A stretch of DNA of 64,000 bases from Fusibacter ferrireducens (GTDB lineage: Bacteria > Bacillota > Clostridia > Peptostreptococcales > Acidaminobacteraceae): contig NZ_JADKNH010000007.1 in NCBI RefSeq assembly GCF_015352425.1, forward strand, positions 124,001 through 188,000. The letters run 5' to 3'. Under the pieces are notes generated by a model that saw nothing but the letters and a program-made list of their open reading frames with translations, searched no databases and was not told the origin of the DNA. The position numbers were made by a program, and so were the translations under genes. Below, piece by piece: positions 33,560 through 42,231 of the stretch. The stretch's first letter is position 1. Each line of letters begins with the position of its first letter.

Positions 33560-33745
33560 ATGGAAACCCTTTATATTAAATACCCCATTAGTAAAATAGG
33601 TGTCGGTGTCAGCTTAAAGAACTGGAAAGGACTTCAATTTTGGCATAAACTGGGTTTTGATACGCTCTTCACAGTAACTGGCGACACAGAATGCACTCAA
33701 AACGCTCATGCACTTTTAGGGCTTACCAAATCAATACATTTATAA
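33560..33745 (+). pseudogene. C-terminal GNAT acetyltransferase fragment
   Basis: 61 codons, including VGVSLKNWKGLQFWHKLGFD, match the last strand/helix of GNAT acetyltransferases (the NxxGxxFWxxLGF region). The acetyl-CoA-binding part is missing and no good ribosome site precedes the ATG. Likely a remnant between two DUF2087 genes. Confidence 0.5.
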
Positions 33746-33756
33746 AGGAGGACAAC

Positions 33757-34041
33757 ATGCTCAGCAAAGAAGAACAAATCATCTTAAATCGATTTTTGGA
33801 CGCTGAAGGTCGCATTAAGACCTGGCCTACAAAAAAGCTTAAACAAGAAATTATCTATAAATTCCTCGCAACCCATCTAGAACCAAATCGCATTTATACG
33901 GAACACGAAATAAATCTGATCCTTGCATCGGCGCACACTTTCAATGATTATTTCTTGTTAAGACGTGGCTTAATTACATCTGGATACCTCATTAGAAAAC
34001 CTAATGGTTCCGCGTACTGGGTAAAGCATACGCTTGAGTGA
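33757..34041 (+). CDS. Stand-alone DUF2087 protein
   Basis: 94 aa, ATG after AAAGGAGG. Carries LNRFLDAEGRIKTWPTKKLK, PNRIYTEHEINLILASAHTF and LRRGLITSGYLIRKPNGSAY, the DUF2087 pattern also at the end of the LuxR-type regulator upstream. Small, soluble, no DNA-binding motif of its own. Function unknown; possibly a partner of that regulator. Confidence 0.8.
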   Translation: MLSKEEQIILNRFLDAEGRIKTWPTKKLKQEIIYKFLATHLEPNRIYTEHEINLILASAHTFNDYFLLRRGLITSGYLIRKPNGSAYWVKHTLE

Positions 34042-34198
34042 AACGCTAAAATACACCTAAAGTAGCTTAACTACATTTAAATAGTCCTCTTGATTATAAT
34101 TTGTTTAAGTCTAACTTAATACTATTTTAATATCAAATCCTCTTAATTATGGTATCATACTTTTGGATGGTAAACCCATAGAAAGGAGGATTTATTTT

Positions 34199-34795
34199 AT
34201 GCAATTTACATTGGAAAACGTATATCTATATGTCGCTATTCCCGCATCGCTCATTTTAGTCATACAAACACTCATGACAATCTTTGGTCTTTCTGGAGAA
34301 GTGGATGCTGATTTCGATGCCGATGGCGATGTTGATATCACAGGAGCAAGTCATATAACCATATTTTCAGTGAGAAACATCGTTGCCTTTTTCACTTTTT
34401 TTGGTTGGAGTGGTCTTTGGTTACTCTCCAAAAATATGTCTATTATACTGACTCTGTTATTTTCCATTGTCATTGGACTTATATTCGTTATGATTTCCAT
34501 GGGCATGTTTTTACTCATCAGTAAAATGCAGCGTAATGGTACCTTGAATTTTGATAACGCACTGGGTCAGGTTGGTGAAGTTTATATTCCCATCCCACCG
34601 AACAGACAAGGTGTAGGTAAGGTCATGATCGCTGTTCAAGGTTCATTAAAAGAACTTGAAGCAATAACGGATGAATCCAGTGTGATCAAAACGGGAATCA
34701 AAATAAAGGTTGTAGCTATATTCGGTACAAATCAGCTATTGGTCGAAACTTATTCCCCAACTATTAAAAATAAAGGAGAAAAAAATGTTCATTGA
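34199..34795 (+). CDS. NfeD/YuaF-like membrane protein
   Basis: 198 aa from ATG 34199, behind AAAGGAGG. Helix near the N-terminus (LYVAIPASLILVIQTLMTIF), an acidic loop VDADFDADGDVD, two further helices (IVAFFTFFGWSGLWLL, LTLLFSIVIGLIFVMISMGM), then an OB-fold-like soluble domain (LGQVGEVYIPIPPNRQGVGK, IKVVAIFGTNQLLVETY). Such proteins are encoded beside flotillins and help organise membrane domains. It overlaps the flotillin gene by 11 nt. Confidence 0.8.
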   Translation: MQFTLENVYLYVAIPASLILVIQTLMTIFGLSGEVDADFDADGDVDITGASHITIFSVRNIVAFFTFFGWSGLWLLSKNMSIILTLLFSIVIGLIFVMISMGMFLLISKMQRNGTLNFDNALGQVGEVYIPIPPNRQGVGKVMIAVQGSLKELEAITDESSVIKTGIKIKVVAIFGTNQLLVETYSPTIKNKGEKNVH

Positions 34796-36230
34796 AAATT
34801 TTTCAGGTGTCATATTTACATCTTTGGCAGCAATTTTTATATTTGGATTGCTCATCGCAATTCTGTCGCGCTATAAAAAATGTCCCTCTGATAAAATTCT
34901 TGTCAAATACGGCTTCATTGGTGCAAGTTCTACTGGCAGTAAAAGTGCCAAATGTATTCATGGTGGCGCAACGCTTGTTTGGCCAGTTATTCAATCCTAT
35001 CGCTATTTAGATTTAACGCCAATGTCCATTGAAGTCAACCTTCAAAATGCACTTTCAAAACAGAATATTCGTATTGACGTACCTTCAAGATTTACCGTAG
35101 GTATTAGTACAGAAGCTGATATTATGCAAAATGCCGCTGAAAGACTTTTAGGGCTAAAAAATGAAGAGATTCAAGAGCTTTCTAAAGACATTATCTTCGG
35201 TCAATTACGTCTTGTTGTTGCAACAATGGATATTGAAGAAATCAACACAGACCGTGACAAATTCTTAGAAGAAGTTTCGAGAAATGTTGAATCTGAACTT
35301 AAGAAAATTGGTTTGAGACTTATTAACGTAAATATCACGGATATTAGCGACGAATCTGGTTACATAGATGCACTTGGTAAAGAAGCCGCTGCAAAAGCTG
35401 TGAATGACGCCAAGATTTCTGTATCTCAAAAAACAAGAGATGGTTCTATCGGTGAAGCACAGGCCTTGATGGATCAAAGGGTTAAAGTCGCTGACGCCAA
35501 TGCAACCGCAGTAGAAGGTGAAAACCAATCTAAAATTAAAGTTGCTGAATCGGATGCAAAACGTCGTGAAATGGAAGCCATTGCTAATAAACACGCTGTG
35601 GCTGCAGAAAAAGTACAACAGGCCAAAGCGCTTGAAGAATCCTATGTGGCTCAAAAAGATGCTGAAAATGCACGTGCCGCACTTGAAAAAGCAACACGTG
35701 AAGCCGATCAAATCGTCCAAGCTAAAATTGAGAAAGAACGTGTTGAAATTGCCGCTGAAGCAGAAGCAAGTCGTATTAGAATCAATGCTAAAGGTGAAGC
35801 GGATGCCATCTACCTAAAACTCGAAGCGCAAGCTAGAGGTATTAACGAAATGCTCGTCAAACAAGCAGATGGTTTCAAGGCTATCGTTGAAGCCGCAGGA
35901 GATGCTGATCAAGCTATGAAATTAATGGTTGTTGACAAATTACCTGAACTCATTGAAAAACAAGTTGAAGCCATTAAAAACATTAAAATTGATAAAATCA
36001 CTGTTTGGGACAATCTCGGCGGTGATGATGGCAAAACAAATACAGCTAAATTTATGTCTGGTATGATGCAATCCATACCACCGCTAAATGAAATGTTTAA
36101 CATGGCTGGACTTGATATCCCAAGTTATTTGGGTAAAGCACATGCAGATGTTCAAAAATCTACGGCACCGGAATTGGATTTAGCTGCCCAAGAAGCCCCT
36201 GAGACTACTGACTTTACAACTGCTGAGTAA
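34785..36230 (+). CDS. Flotillin-family (SPFH) protein
   Basis: 481 aa, ATG after AAAGGAG. An N-terminal membrane segment (VIFTSLAAIFIFGLLIAILS) is followed by the SPFH/PHB domain (YLDLTPMSIEVNLQNALSKQ, RFTVGISTEADIMQNAAERL), then a long Ala/Glu/Lys-rich coiled coil (residues about 200-340) and a C-terminal region (DKITVWDNLGGDDGKTNTAK). It resembles Bacillus FloT/YuaG. Scaffold of ordered membrane microdomains. Forms a two-gene operon with the NfeD-like gene. Confidence 0.9.
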   Translation: MFIENFSGVIFTSLAAIFIFGLLIAILSRYKKCPSDKILVKYGFIGASSTGSKSAKCIHGGATLVWPVIQSYRYLDLTPMSIEVNLQNALSKQNIRIDVPSRFTVGISTEADIMQNAAERLLGLKNEEIQELSKDIIFGQLRLVVATMDIEEINTDRDKFLEEVSRNVESELKKIGLRLINVNITDISDESGYIDALGKEAAAKAVNDAKISVSQKTRDGSIGEAQALMDQRVKVADANATAVEGENQSKIKVAESDAKRREMEAIANKHAVAAEKVQQAKALEESYVAQKDAENARAALEKATREADQIVQAKIEKERVEIAAEAEASRIRINAKGEADAIYLKLEAQARGINEMLVKQADGFKAIVEAAGDADQAMKLMVVDKLPELIEKQVEAIKNIKIDKITVWDNLGGDDGKTNTAKFMSGMMQSIPPLNEMFNMAGLDIPSYLGKAHADVQKSTAPELDLAAQEAPETTDFTTAE

Positions 36231-36266
36231 GAAAGTATCTCATCCCGATCTACCATGCTATAAAAT

Positions 36267-36322
36267 AAAACAAGTTATGACTTTTGAGCATTAGTAGCTT
36301 AAAAAGTTATAACTTGTTTTTT
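36267..36322 (+). terminator. Terminator of the nfeD/flotillin operon
   Basis: AAAACAAGTTATGACTTTT pairs with AAAAGTTATAACTTGTTTT (one mismatch) around a 16-17-nt loop, followed by T residues. Confidence 0.75.
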
Positions 36323-36370
36323 AGTACAATCCATTTTCAATTTCACATTTAATCTTATATATTGCTATTT

Positions 36371-36432
36371 AATCTTTAAATTTCTGATGATTCTTCAAGT
36401 TTCTGCTGAATTTTAAGTTTCTGCTGAGTCTT
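36371..36432. repeat. Short imperfect tandem repeats
   Basis: AAGTTTCTGCTGA occurs twice in a row with about 18-22-nt spacing, preceded by a diverged AAATTTCTGATGATTCTTC. They lie just after the TrpA-like stop. No function evident. Confidence 0.4.
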
Positions 36433-36443
36433 CCCATTTCTAT

Positions 36444-37184
36444 TTAGGCTTCCCTCTTTATGGGGTATCTTTTTTCACTACAAATCGCACTTACATAGTT
36501 TCTTAACTTCTCATCATTATTTTCATCTATAATTTTGATCAATTCACTGCCTATAATCGCACCATCTGCCCCTCTTTTAAACAATGTGCTTACCTGACTT
36601 GGCGTCTTAATGCCAAATCCCACTTGAATAGGAATATCGGTTCTCTGCTGTAACTTTTCTATCAGCAGGCCATAGTCATCATCACATTCATGAGATAAAC
36701 TTCCTGTAACGCCAACATATGACATCACGTAAGCAAAAAAAGAATTATTATTTAATCTCAAGTCGATTTCTTGATCGGACATCTGCGTGTTATACATTTG
36801 TACAAGAGCTGTCGTCTCTCCATTTTCACTATAAAATGCATCCGGACAAAGCAACGCATCATAGAGAGATGACGCTTTGAGCAAATCGTACTTTTTAACA
36901 CCTGCTTCATATGACATCACTACCACCTTTAAAGTCACATGGCGATTTCTAATGAGCTGTAAAAGTGCGCTTAAAGTGGTACCGTTAAATCCTTGATTGA
37001 GTACTTTTCGATGTGTTTCCCTCACTAAAACACCATCTAATACTGGATTTTCCACTGGAATGCCCAGTTCAAGCACGTCCATGCCCTGTTCCACTAAAAT
37101 GTCTAAGACCTCAACAAATCGGTCCCGATTTGGATAATCTGCCGTCATATAGAAAGTAATCCAATTTTTTTTATTAAAAACCAT
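36444..37184 (-). CDS. TrpA-like TIM-barrel enzyme in a PTS operon
   Basis: 246 aa. It aligns with tryptophan synthase alpha: ITFYMTADYPNRDRFVEVLD, then VLELGIPVENPVLDGV, where the Glu in LELG and the Asp in LDGV match the TrpA catalytic pair, and QVGFGIKTPSQVSTLFKRGA plus DGAIIGSELI form the phosphate-binding loops. No trpB or other trp genes are near. Its start overlaps the EIIC stop (TAATG). It therefore probably acts as a retro-aldol-type lyase on the phosphorylated PTS substrate rather than on indole-glycerol phosphate (inference). Confidence 0.75.
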   Translation of the reverse strand: MVFNKKNWITFYMTADYPNRDRFVEVLDILVEQGMDVLELGIPVENPVLDGVLVRETHRKVLNQGFNGTTLSALLQLIRNRHVTLKVVVMSYEAGVKKYDLLKASSLYDALLCPDAFYSENGETTALVQMYNTQMSDQEIDLRLNNNSFFAYVMSYVGVTGSLSHECDDDYGLLIEKLQQRTDIPIQVGFGIKTPSQVSTLFKRGADGAIIGSELIKIIDENNDEKLRNYVSAICSEKRYPIKREA

Positions 37185-38455
37185 TAAAATACCCCTATGA
37201 TCCAGCCAAATAATGGGCCATAAAATGCATAATCCGTTTCACAGAGAACTCTCATAACTGGTTCAAATCCTCCAATGTATGGAATAAGCAATGCTTGACC
37301 AAAGATGAGAATGAGCCCATTTACAAAAGAGCCTATAATTGCCCCTCTTCTCCCTCCAGTTGAATTCCCGAAAATCGCCGTGACAGCACCAGTAAAGAAT
37401 GTAGGAATCAATGCTGGGAAAACCACAACAGGATACTTGATTGCACCTAATATCAACATTCCTATAATCCCAGCGGTCAAGCTTGACAAGAATCCAACTA
37501 TGACAGAAGTTGGGTGTAGTGGAAAAAGTAAAGGCACATCTAATCCAGGCACTGCATTGGGTACAAGTTTCTCTGAAATCCCGTGGAAAGCAGGCACTAT
37601 TTCAGAAAGCATCATTCTTACCCCAGTTACGATTACAGTCATCCAAAGTCCAAACATCAACCCGTTAAGCACTGAGAATATAACGATATCTTTCCCACCA
37701 CTAATATTTTCCTGCACAAAGGATGGACCTGCAAATAGTGAAGCTATGAAGAAAATAAGTGTCATTATAACGCTCAACGCAATATTGGTTTCCCTTAAAA
37801 AGCTCAGAGATTCAGGTAAATTAATCTCTTCGATGCTCTTGCTATTCTTACCGACAATCTTGCCAATTTGAGCTGAAATCCAGCATCCGATTGATGAAGA
37901 GTGCCCAATTGTAAACCCTTCGCCGCCAGGTATATTTTTCATTAGAGGTGCAATATAGGCACACGTAAAAGTCAAGTATATCCCCAATAGCAAGGAGCCG
38001 GTCACGGTAATCCAAAGTGCAGATAAATCGGTCCCAACAGTTAATAGCGCTGATATAAGACCTGCATAAAAAAATGAGACATGTGCAGATAAATGAATAT
38101 ATCTAAATCGTGTCACTCTTGCAATCAAAACATTCGTCAAAAATCCAAAAGCGAATATGAGCGTTGCAGAAGCCCCGAAAACAGACATACTCGAACCAAT
38201 TGAACCGCCTATATCAATAGTTGATATCGACAATCCCATAATCTTTTGAATTAGAGGCTGGATCGGTAATAAAGTCATCCCCATGCTTTGGGCGCCATTA
38301 GTGATCAGAAGAAAACCAATCATCGTTTTGACAGTTCCAGAAAGCACTTCATTAAACTTTTTCTTTTGTAATAAAAGCCCCAATAAAGCCACAAATCCGA
38401 TAAGAAAAACGGCTTCACTAAAAAAACCTGCTATATAAAGTAGTATTGATTTCAT
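37184..38455 (-). CDS. PTS EIIC, ascorbate (UlaA/SgaT) type
   Basis: 423 aa with about ten to eleven helices. Typical UlaA features: FLIGFVALLGLLLQKKKFNE, GTVKTMIGFLLITNGAQSMG, FTIGHSSSIGCWISAQIGKI, PLLFPLHPTSVIVGFLSSLT and the end AFYGPLFGWIIGVF. It transports and phosphorylates a sugar or sugar acid with the A and B components just upstream. ATG follows AGGGGGC. The substrate is not necessarily ascorbate. Confidence 0.9.
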   Translation of the reverse strand: MKSILLYIAGFFSEAVFLIGFVALLGLLLQKKKFNEVLSGTVKTMIGFLLITNGAQSMGMTLLPIQPLIQKIMGLSISTIDIGGSIGSSMSVFGASATLIFAFGFLTNVLIARVTRFRYIHLSAHVSFFYAGLISALLTVGTDLSALWITVTGSLLLGIYLTFTCAYIAPLMKNIPGGEGFTIGHSSSIGCWISAQIGKIVGKNSKSIEEINLPESLSFLRETNIALSVIMTLIFFIASLFAGPSFVQENISGGKDIVIFSVLNGLMFGLWMTVIVTGVRMMLSEIVPAFHGISEKLVPNAVPGLDVPLLFPLHPTSVIVGFLSSLTAGIIGMLILGAIKYPVVVFPALIPTFFTGAVTAIFGNSTGGRRGAIIGSFVNGLILIFGQALLIPYIGGFEPVMRVLCETDYAFYGPLFGWIIGVF

Positions 38456-38473
38456 AAAAGCCCCCTATTTAAA

Positions 38474-38752
38474 CTATTTAATCTTCGATATGGTCTCAAG
38501 CAATTGATTTTTTAAATTAACTTTATCTGTCAGATTATCAATTCTAATAATTGGACAGGTACTATTTCGGATCACATTTGCAAAATCACTTGTTGTAATA
38601 ATAATATCCGCACTTTTAGGATCCACTGAACTGATATCTGTGGCATTGACAGATGCTTCAATTTGTTCTTGCTTTAAAATTTGCTGTGTGAACACCTTTA
38701 GCATCATGCTACTGCCAACGCCTGCACCACATACTGTTAATATTCTCAACAT
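38474..38752 (-). CDS. PTS EIIB, lactose/ascorbate type
   Basis: 92 aa, ATG after TTAGGAGG. The phosphorylated cysteine is Cys8 in ILTVCGAGVGSSMMLK. Family-normal length. Cytosolic phosphoryl carrier between the EIIA (38766-39206) and EIIC. Confidence 0.9.
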   Translation of the reverse strand: MLRILTVCGAGVGSSMMLKVFTQQILKQEQIEASVNATDISSVDPKSADIIITTSDFANVIRNSTCPIIRIDNLTDKVNLKNQLLETISKIK

Positions 38753-38765
38753 GATTAAAAACCTC

Positions 38766-39206
38766 CTAATTTCTAATAATCTCTATAATTTCTGCCTCAC
38801 TTTTGCTATTCAACATCTTTTCAACCTTGTTCTGATCTCCAAGTAAATCCATAAGCTCTGCCAGAGCCTCTATATGGCTTGTGGTATCTTTTGCCGCCAA
38901 GGTTACGATTAAACTCACAGGATCGTTGATCTCATGACCAAATCGTACGGGCTTTTCAAGTGTCATAAGTGAGACGCCACTCTCATTAACACCATCTTCT
39001 GGTCTTGCATGTGGCATGGCAATGCCTGGCGCAATCACAAGATAGGGTCCCATTTCCTTGATATTCGATATCATTTTTTTAATATACCTTTCCACAACAA
39101 TATCTGCTTCAACAAGAAGATTACCCGCCTTTGTGACAGCATCCTCCCAGCCCTCGGCAGATACATTTACCCTTATGCAATTCTCTTTTATTAGATCAAA
39201 TTTCAT
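38766..39206 (-). CDS. PTS EIIA, fructose/mannitol type
   Basis: 146 aa from ATG 39206, just after GAGGTG. The active His lies in GPYLVIAPGIAMPHARPEDG, followed by VSLMTLEKPVRFGHEINDPV. It accepts phosphate from HPr and passes it to EIIB. It overlaps the end of the regulator gene by 11 nt, so expression is coupled. The C-terminal domain of the regulator is a paralogue of this protein. Confidence 0.9.
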   Translation of the reverse strand: MKFDLIKENCIRVNVSAEGWEDAVTKAGNLLVEADIVVERYIKKMISNIKEMGPYLVIAPGIAMPHARPEDGVNESGVSLMTLEKPVRFGHEINDPVSLIVTLAAKDTTSHIEALAELMDLLGDQNKVEKMLNSKSEAEIIEIIRN

Positions 39207-41304
39207 AAAACACCTCATTATGATTTAAATACTCAATGACTTCATCACGTGATTTTTTTTGACACAATCTATCTAATTCTCCCTCTTCTGATAGAAAACC
39301 CAATAGAGAACTCAGTTGGCCAATATGAGTCGTATTGTCTATCGCAGATAAGAAAATAACAACTTTAACAGGATCATTGCTCTTATGATTAAATTTTATT
39401 GGCTTTTCTAACGTCATAATGCCAATGCCTGTTTTAAAAACACCATCTTCTGTGCCTGCATGCGGCATGGCGATACCAGGTGCCACCACCATATAAGGAC
39501 CATATGTGGTGCTGTTTTCAATAATTTTTTCAACATAGGACTTCGTCACATATTGTTGCTTTATAAAGGGCTCACTCGCTTTTTTAACGGCACTCACCCA
39601 GTCTGTGCACTTAACTTGAGTCATGATCAGATCTTTATCTATTAACTGCGATTTGGCCGTTCTGTTTTTCTGCTTATTTAACAGTTGGACAAGATCTCGT
39701 TTTAGATTTTCAGAGCTGTGAACCTGTGCATGACTCTCTATAATTTTCATCATATCTTCAATTAAAGGCTCTACTTCATTTAATTTTTTTTCAGACTGCC
39801 TGTTCACTTTTAAATAGGATGATAACTTTTCAACATCTTTTTCACTCAGAAGTGGCGTTACAGTGACCGATTTTTTATGCTTGCTATCCAGTGGCAATGT
39901 GCTAATGATCAGATCAATTGTATGGTCACATAAAAATTTTTCCATTTCAAAGTAAGAAACCGTTGCAACGATATTAAAATTCGTAAAATTAGATATCAAT
40001 TTTGTTCTCAAGAGCCTAGAAGTGCCAATACCACTTGCACAAACCAACAAAACATTAATTTTCAATTGTTCCTTATATGATTTGAGTTCAAGGGCCGCCC
40101 CAATATGCATAGCGACATATGATATTTCATGATCTGTAAAATGCACATCATAAGCAGATTCTAGTATTTTAATGGCCTTTTTACTGGCATTGAAAACGCT
40201 GGAGTACTTTTGAACAATTTCATCGAATATAGGATTTATAATAGTCTGTCTTGACTTCAGCCTTTCTAATGTAGAACTCATATGCAAATATAAATCATCT
40301 GCCAGTTCTTTTTCATTTAAAAACTGAACCCTTAAATACTCACTGATTCGCTTGATTACATCCAAGATTAAGCTATACAGATTATGCTGGGAATCTGAAC
40401 CAACATCCATATGGTCAATCCCTGTAAGCTTTGTACTCATAAGATGAATTGTAATATAACCAATTTCATCTTGGGGGATTCTGATTTTAAAATGTGCTTC
40501 TATTTGCTCTGCAAGATTTTTAGCAGAGCTATAGAATGGGTTCTTTTGAAGTTCGTGCAATCTGTCTTTATCAATAATAATTTTCTTATCAAATCTTAGT
40601 CTCTCAACGGTAAGTGCAATATGTGTAATAAGATCTATAATCCCTTCTGCTGTAAAGTGATAGCCACTTTCCTTTTCAAGTGTTTCAATCAGTTTTATGA
40701 TAAAATCAATATCCAGTTTGGGAAAATAGGCTTTTATGGATTGAAATGCATCTTCTAGAGTCGTCATATTCTCTTGTAACGTACCTTTGGTGGCTAAACT
40801 TCGGAGCAATTTCACAAGACTATTGCGTTTATTCGCTTCATCGCCATTGATTTCAATCCCTACGCCCCGAGTTCTCTCTATGGTGAGGCCTTGCGGTTTA
40901 ATCTGTTCTTGAATCGCGTTAATGTCATTTGCAATGGTCGTCTTGCTCACTTTGATTTTCTTTGCCAAAGATTCAAGTGAAATAACACCTGTTGAAATCA
41001 ATAAATTAAACAAGACAATTTGCTGTCTCGCATCGATATCGAGTTCCGGTTCTGCTCTATGTTCTCGAAGCAGGTTTGTTTCTAGTTTTTCAAGAAATGC
41101 TTCTGATAGCTCATAGAGAACACCCTTTCTGGGCGTGCTGACGATCTTTGGCAGGTCATTCATCTCCAACCATGCATTGATTGCTTCAAGATCATATCGA
41201 ATAGACCGCTTGCTAACACCCAGCTGTTTAGCCAACGCTTCCACAGTTGTATAACTTTCATTTTCCATTAATAGCTTTAAGAGTTTTATTGCTCGAGCAT
41301 TCAT
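39196..41304 (-). CDS. PRD-containing transcription activator (BglG/MtlR type)
   Basis: 702 aa. Domains in order: HTH (residues about 1-60, TVEALAKQLGVSKRSIRYDL), a second HTH (90-140, ESLAKKIKVSKTTIANDINA), PRD1 and PRD2 (about 180-400, with conserved His in DLITHIALTVERL, YITIHLMS and YVAMHIGAAL), an EIIB-like domain (NVLLVCASGIGTSRLLRTKL) and an EIIA-like domain (MVVAPGIAMPHAGTEDGVFK). It senses PTS phosphorylation and drives the operon it heads. Confidence 0.9.
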   Translation of the reverse strand: MNARAIKLLKLLMENESYTTVEALAKQLGVSKRSIRYDLEAINAWLEMNDLPKIVSTPRKGVLYELSEAFLEKLETNLLREHRAEPELDIDARQQIVLFNLLISTGVISLESLAKKIKVSKTTIANDINAIQEQIKPQGLTIERTRGVGIEINGDEANKRNSLVKLLRSLATKGTLQENMTTLEDAFQSIKAYFPKLDIDFIIKLIETLEKESGYHFTAEGIIDLITHIALTVERLRFDKKIIIDKDRLHELQKNPFYSSAKNLAEQIEAHFKIRIPQDEIGYITIHLMSTKLTGIDHMDVGSDSQHNLYSLILDVIKRISEYLRVQFLNEKELADDLYLHMSSTLERLKSRQTIINPIFDEIVQKYSSVFNASKKAIKILESAYDVHFTDHEISYVAMHIGAALELKSYKEQLKINVLLVCASGIGTSRLLRTKLISNFTNFNIVATVSYFEMEKFLCDHTIDLIISTLPLDSKHKKSVTVTPLLSEKDVEKLSSYLKVNRQSEKKLNEVEPLIEDMMKIIESHAQVHSSENLKRDLVQLLNKQKNRTAKSQLIDKDLIMTQVKCTDWVSAVKKASEPFIKQQYVTKSYVEKIIENSTTYGPYMVVAPGIAMPHAGTEDGVFKTGIGIMTLEKPIKFNHKSNDPVKVVIFLSAIDNTTHIGQLSSLLGFLSEEGELDRLCQKKSRDEVIEYLNHNEVFYEI

Positions 41305-41319
41305 TTAAATCACCTTTTG

Positions 41320-41333
41320 CCACATTAATGTGG
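41320..41333. promoter_or_regulatory. Perfect 14-bp palindrome before the PTS regulator
   Basis: CCACATTAATGTGG lies 16 nt before the regulator ATG. A second palindrome, GACATGTC, sits at 41348-41355. The former is a candidate operator for autoregulation or a hairpin near the ribosome site. The rest of 41305-41620 shows only a TATAAT at 41572-41577 facing the plus-strand gene. Confidence 0.35.
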
Positions 41334-41620
41334 TTGAAATTAATTAACTTGACATGTCGTATTTCATACTCATTATATTTTGAAATTTCAATAGATTCAA
41401 GGTCTATCGGAACAAATATATGCCTGATAAAAGTGGCAACTTCTGTACAGCGCATTGTCTTTTTATTCGCTAAAGTTGTTTTAAAAGCTCAATAGGCTTA
41501 TGGCACCGCATGCCCACTTGTTTTGTAGCCAAATTTTAATACAAATGCTATGGCTTTAACATAACTTTTTAGTATAATAGATTTATTATAAATGGATTTA
41601 CAATAAATTTCGGAGGCACT

Positions 41621-42034
41621 ATGGATAGATCAGACTCACACGCGGAGAAGCAAATTCTTAAAATACTCCTCTTTGCTTTATCAATTTTCTTTATATTGGA
41701 CTGTTATGCTATTTCTCGGCATTTTTTCAACCTCTATAACATTGTTTTTATGCTGACGATATACCCCATCATGTTTGTCGTTGCGCTCAAATTTAACGAT
41801 GCCATTGAACATTTGATAAATGACAATGCAAAATCAGAAAAGACAAGGAAAAGATTCTTTTTTCTGCTAGCTTTATTTATGGCCTTTATAGCTTCTACAG
41901 ATAATTTTTTAGAGTACTCCATGATTTCTCTTTCATCTGGTATTATTAATTACAGCATGCATTACTTCTTACGATTTTGTGTCATCTATTCAATCATTCT
42001 TATATTTTCAAAATCCATGAAAAAAAATTTATAG
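41621..42034 (+). CDS. Small integral membrane protein, unknown
   Basis: 137 aa, ATG after CGGAGGCACT. About four helices: ILLFALSIFFILDCYAISRH, IVFMLTIYPIMFVVALKF, FFFLLALFMAFIASTDN and FLRFCVIYSIILIFS, with short basic loops (KSEKTRKR). No family recognised. Single gene with its own terminator. Confidence 0.6.
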   Translation: MDRSDSHAEKQILKILLFALSIFFILDCYAISRHFFNLYNIVFMLTIYPIMFVVALKFNDAIEHLINDNAKSEKTRKRFFFLLALFMAFIASTDNFLEYSMISLSSGIINYSMHYFLRFCVIYSIILIFSKSMKKNL

Positions 42035-42094
42035 AATCAGTCCATGAAAATCGTGATTTGCAACCGCGTCATCATTTGCATTCTTGATTTACAA

Positions 42095-42136
42095 AAGAAG
42101 AACCCTGACTTAAACATTCAGGGTTCTTCTTCTATT
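42095..42136 (+). terminator. Strong intrinsic terminator
   Basis: AAGAAGAACCCTGA, nine bases, TCAGGGTTCTTCTT, then CTATTT: a 14-bp perfect stem. It is symmetric enough to serve both convergent genes. Confidence 0.85.
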
Positions 42137-42231
42137 TCAGAATTTTTTTTTCATACTTCTTCCATTGCAAAGTAATAGATTCTATCACTTTAATTCTTTT
42201 CTGTTCTTTCATTTTTTATCTATTCCACGTT

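Noticed and set aside
35265-35720. 151-codon minus-strand frame within the flotillin gene
   Set aside because: Low-complexity antisense shadow of the coiled-coil region without a ribosome site.
37305-37871. 188-codon plus-strand frame within the EIIC gene
   Set aside because: Antisense shadow of a membrane protein gene; the EIIC frame has clear family motifs.
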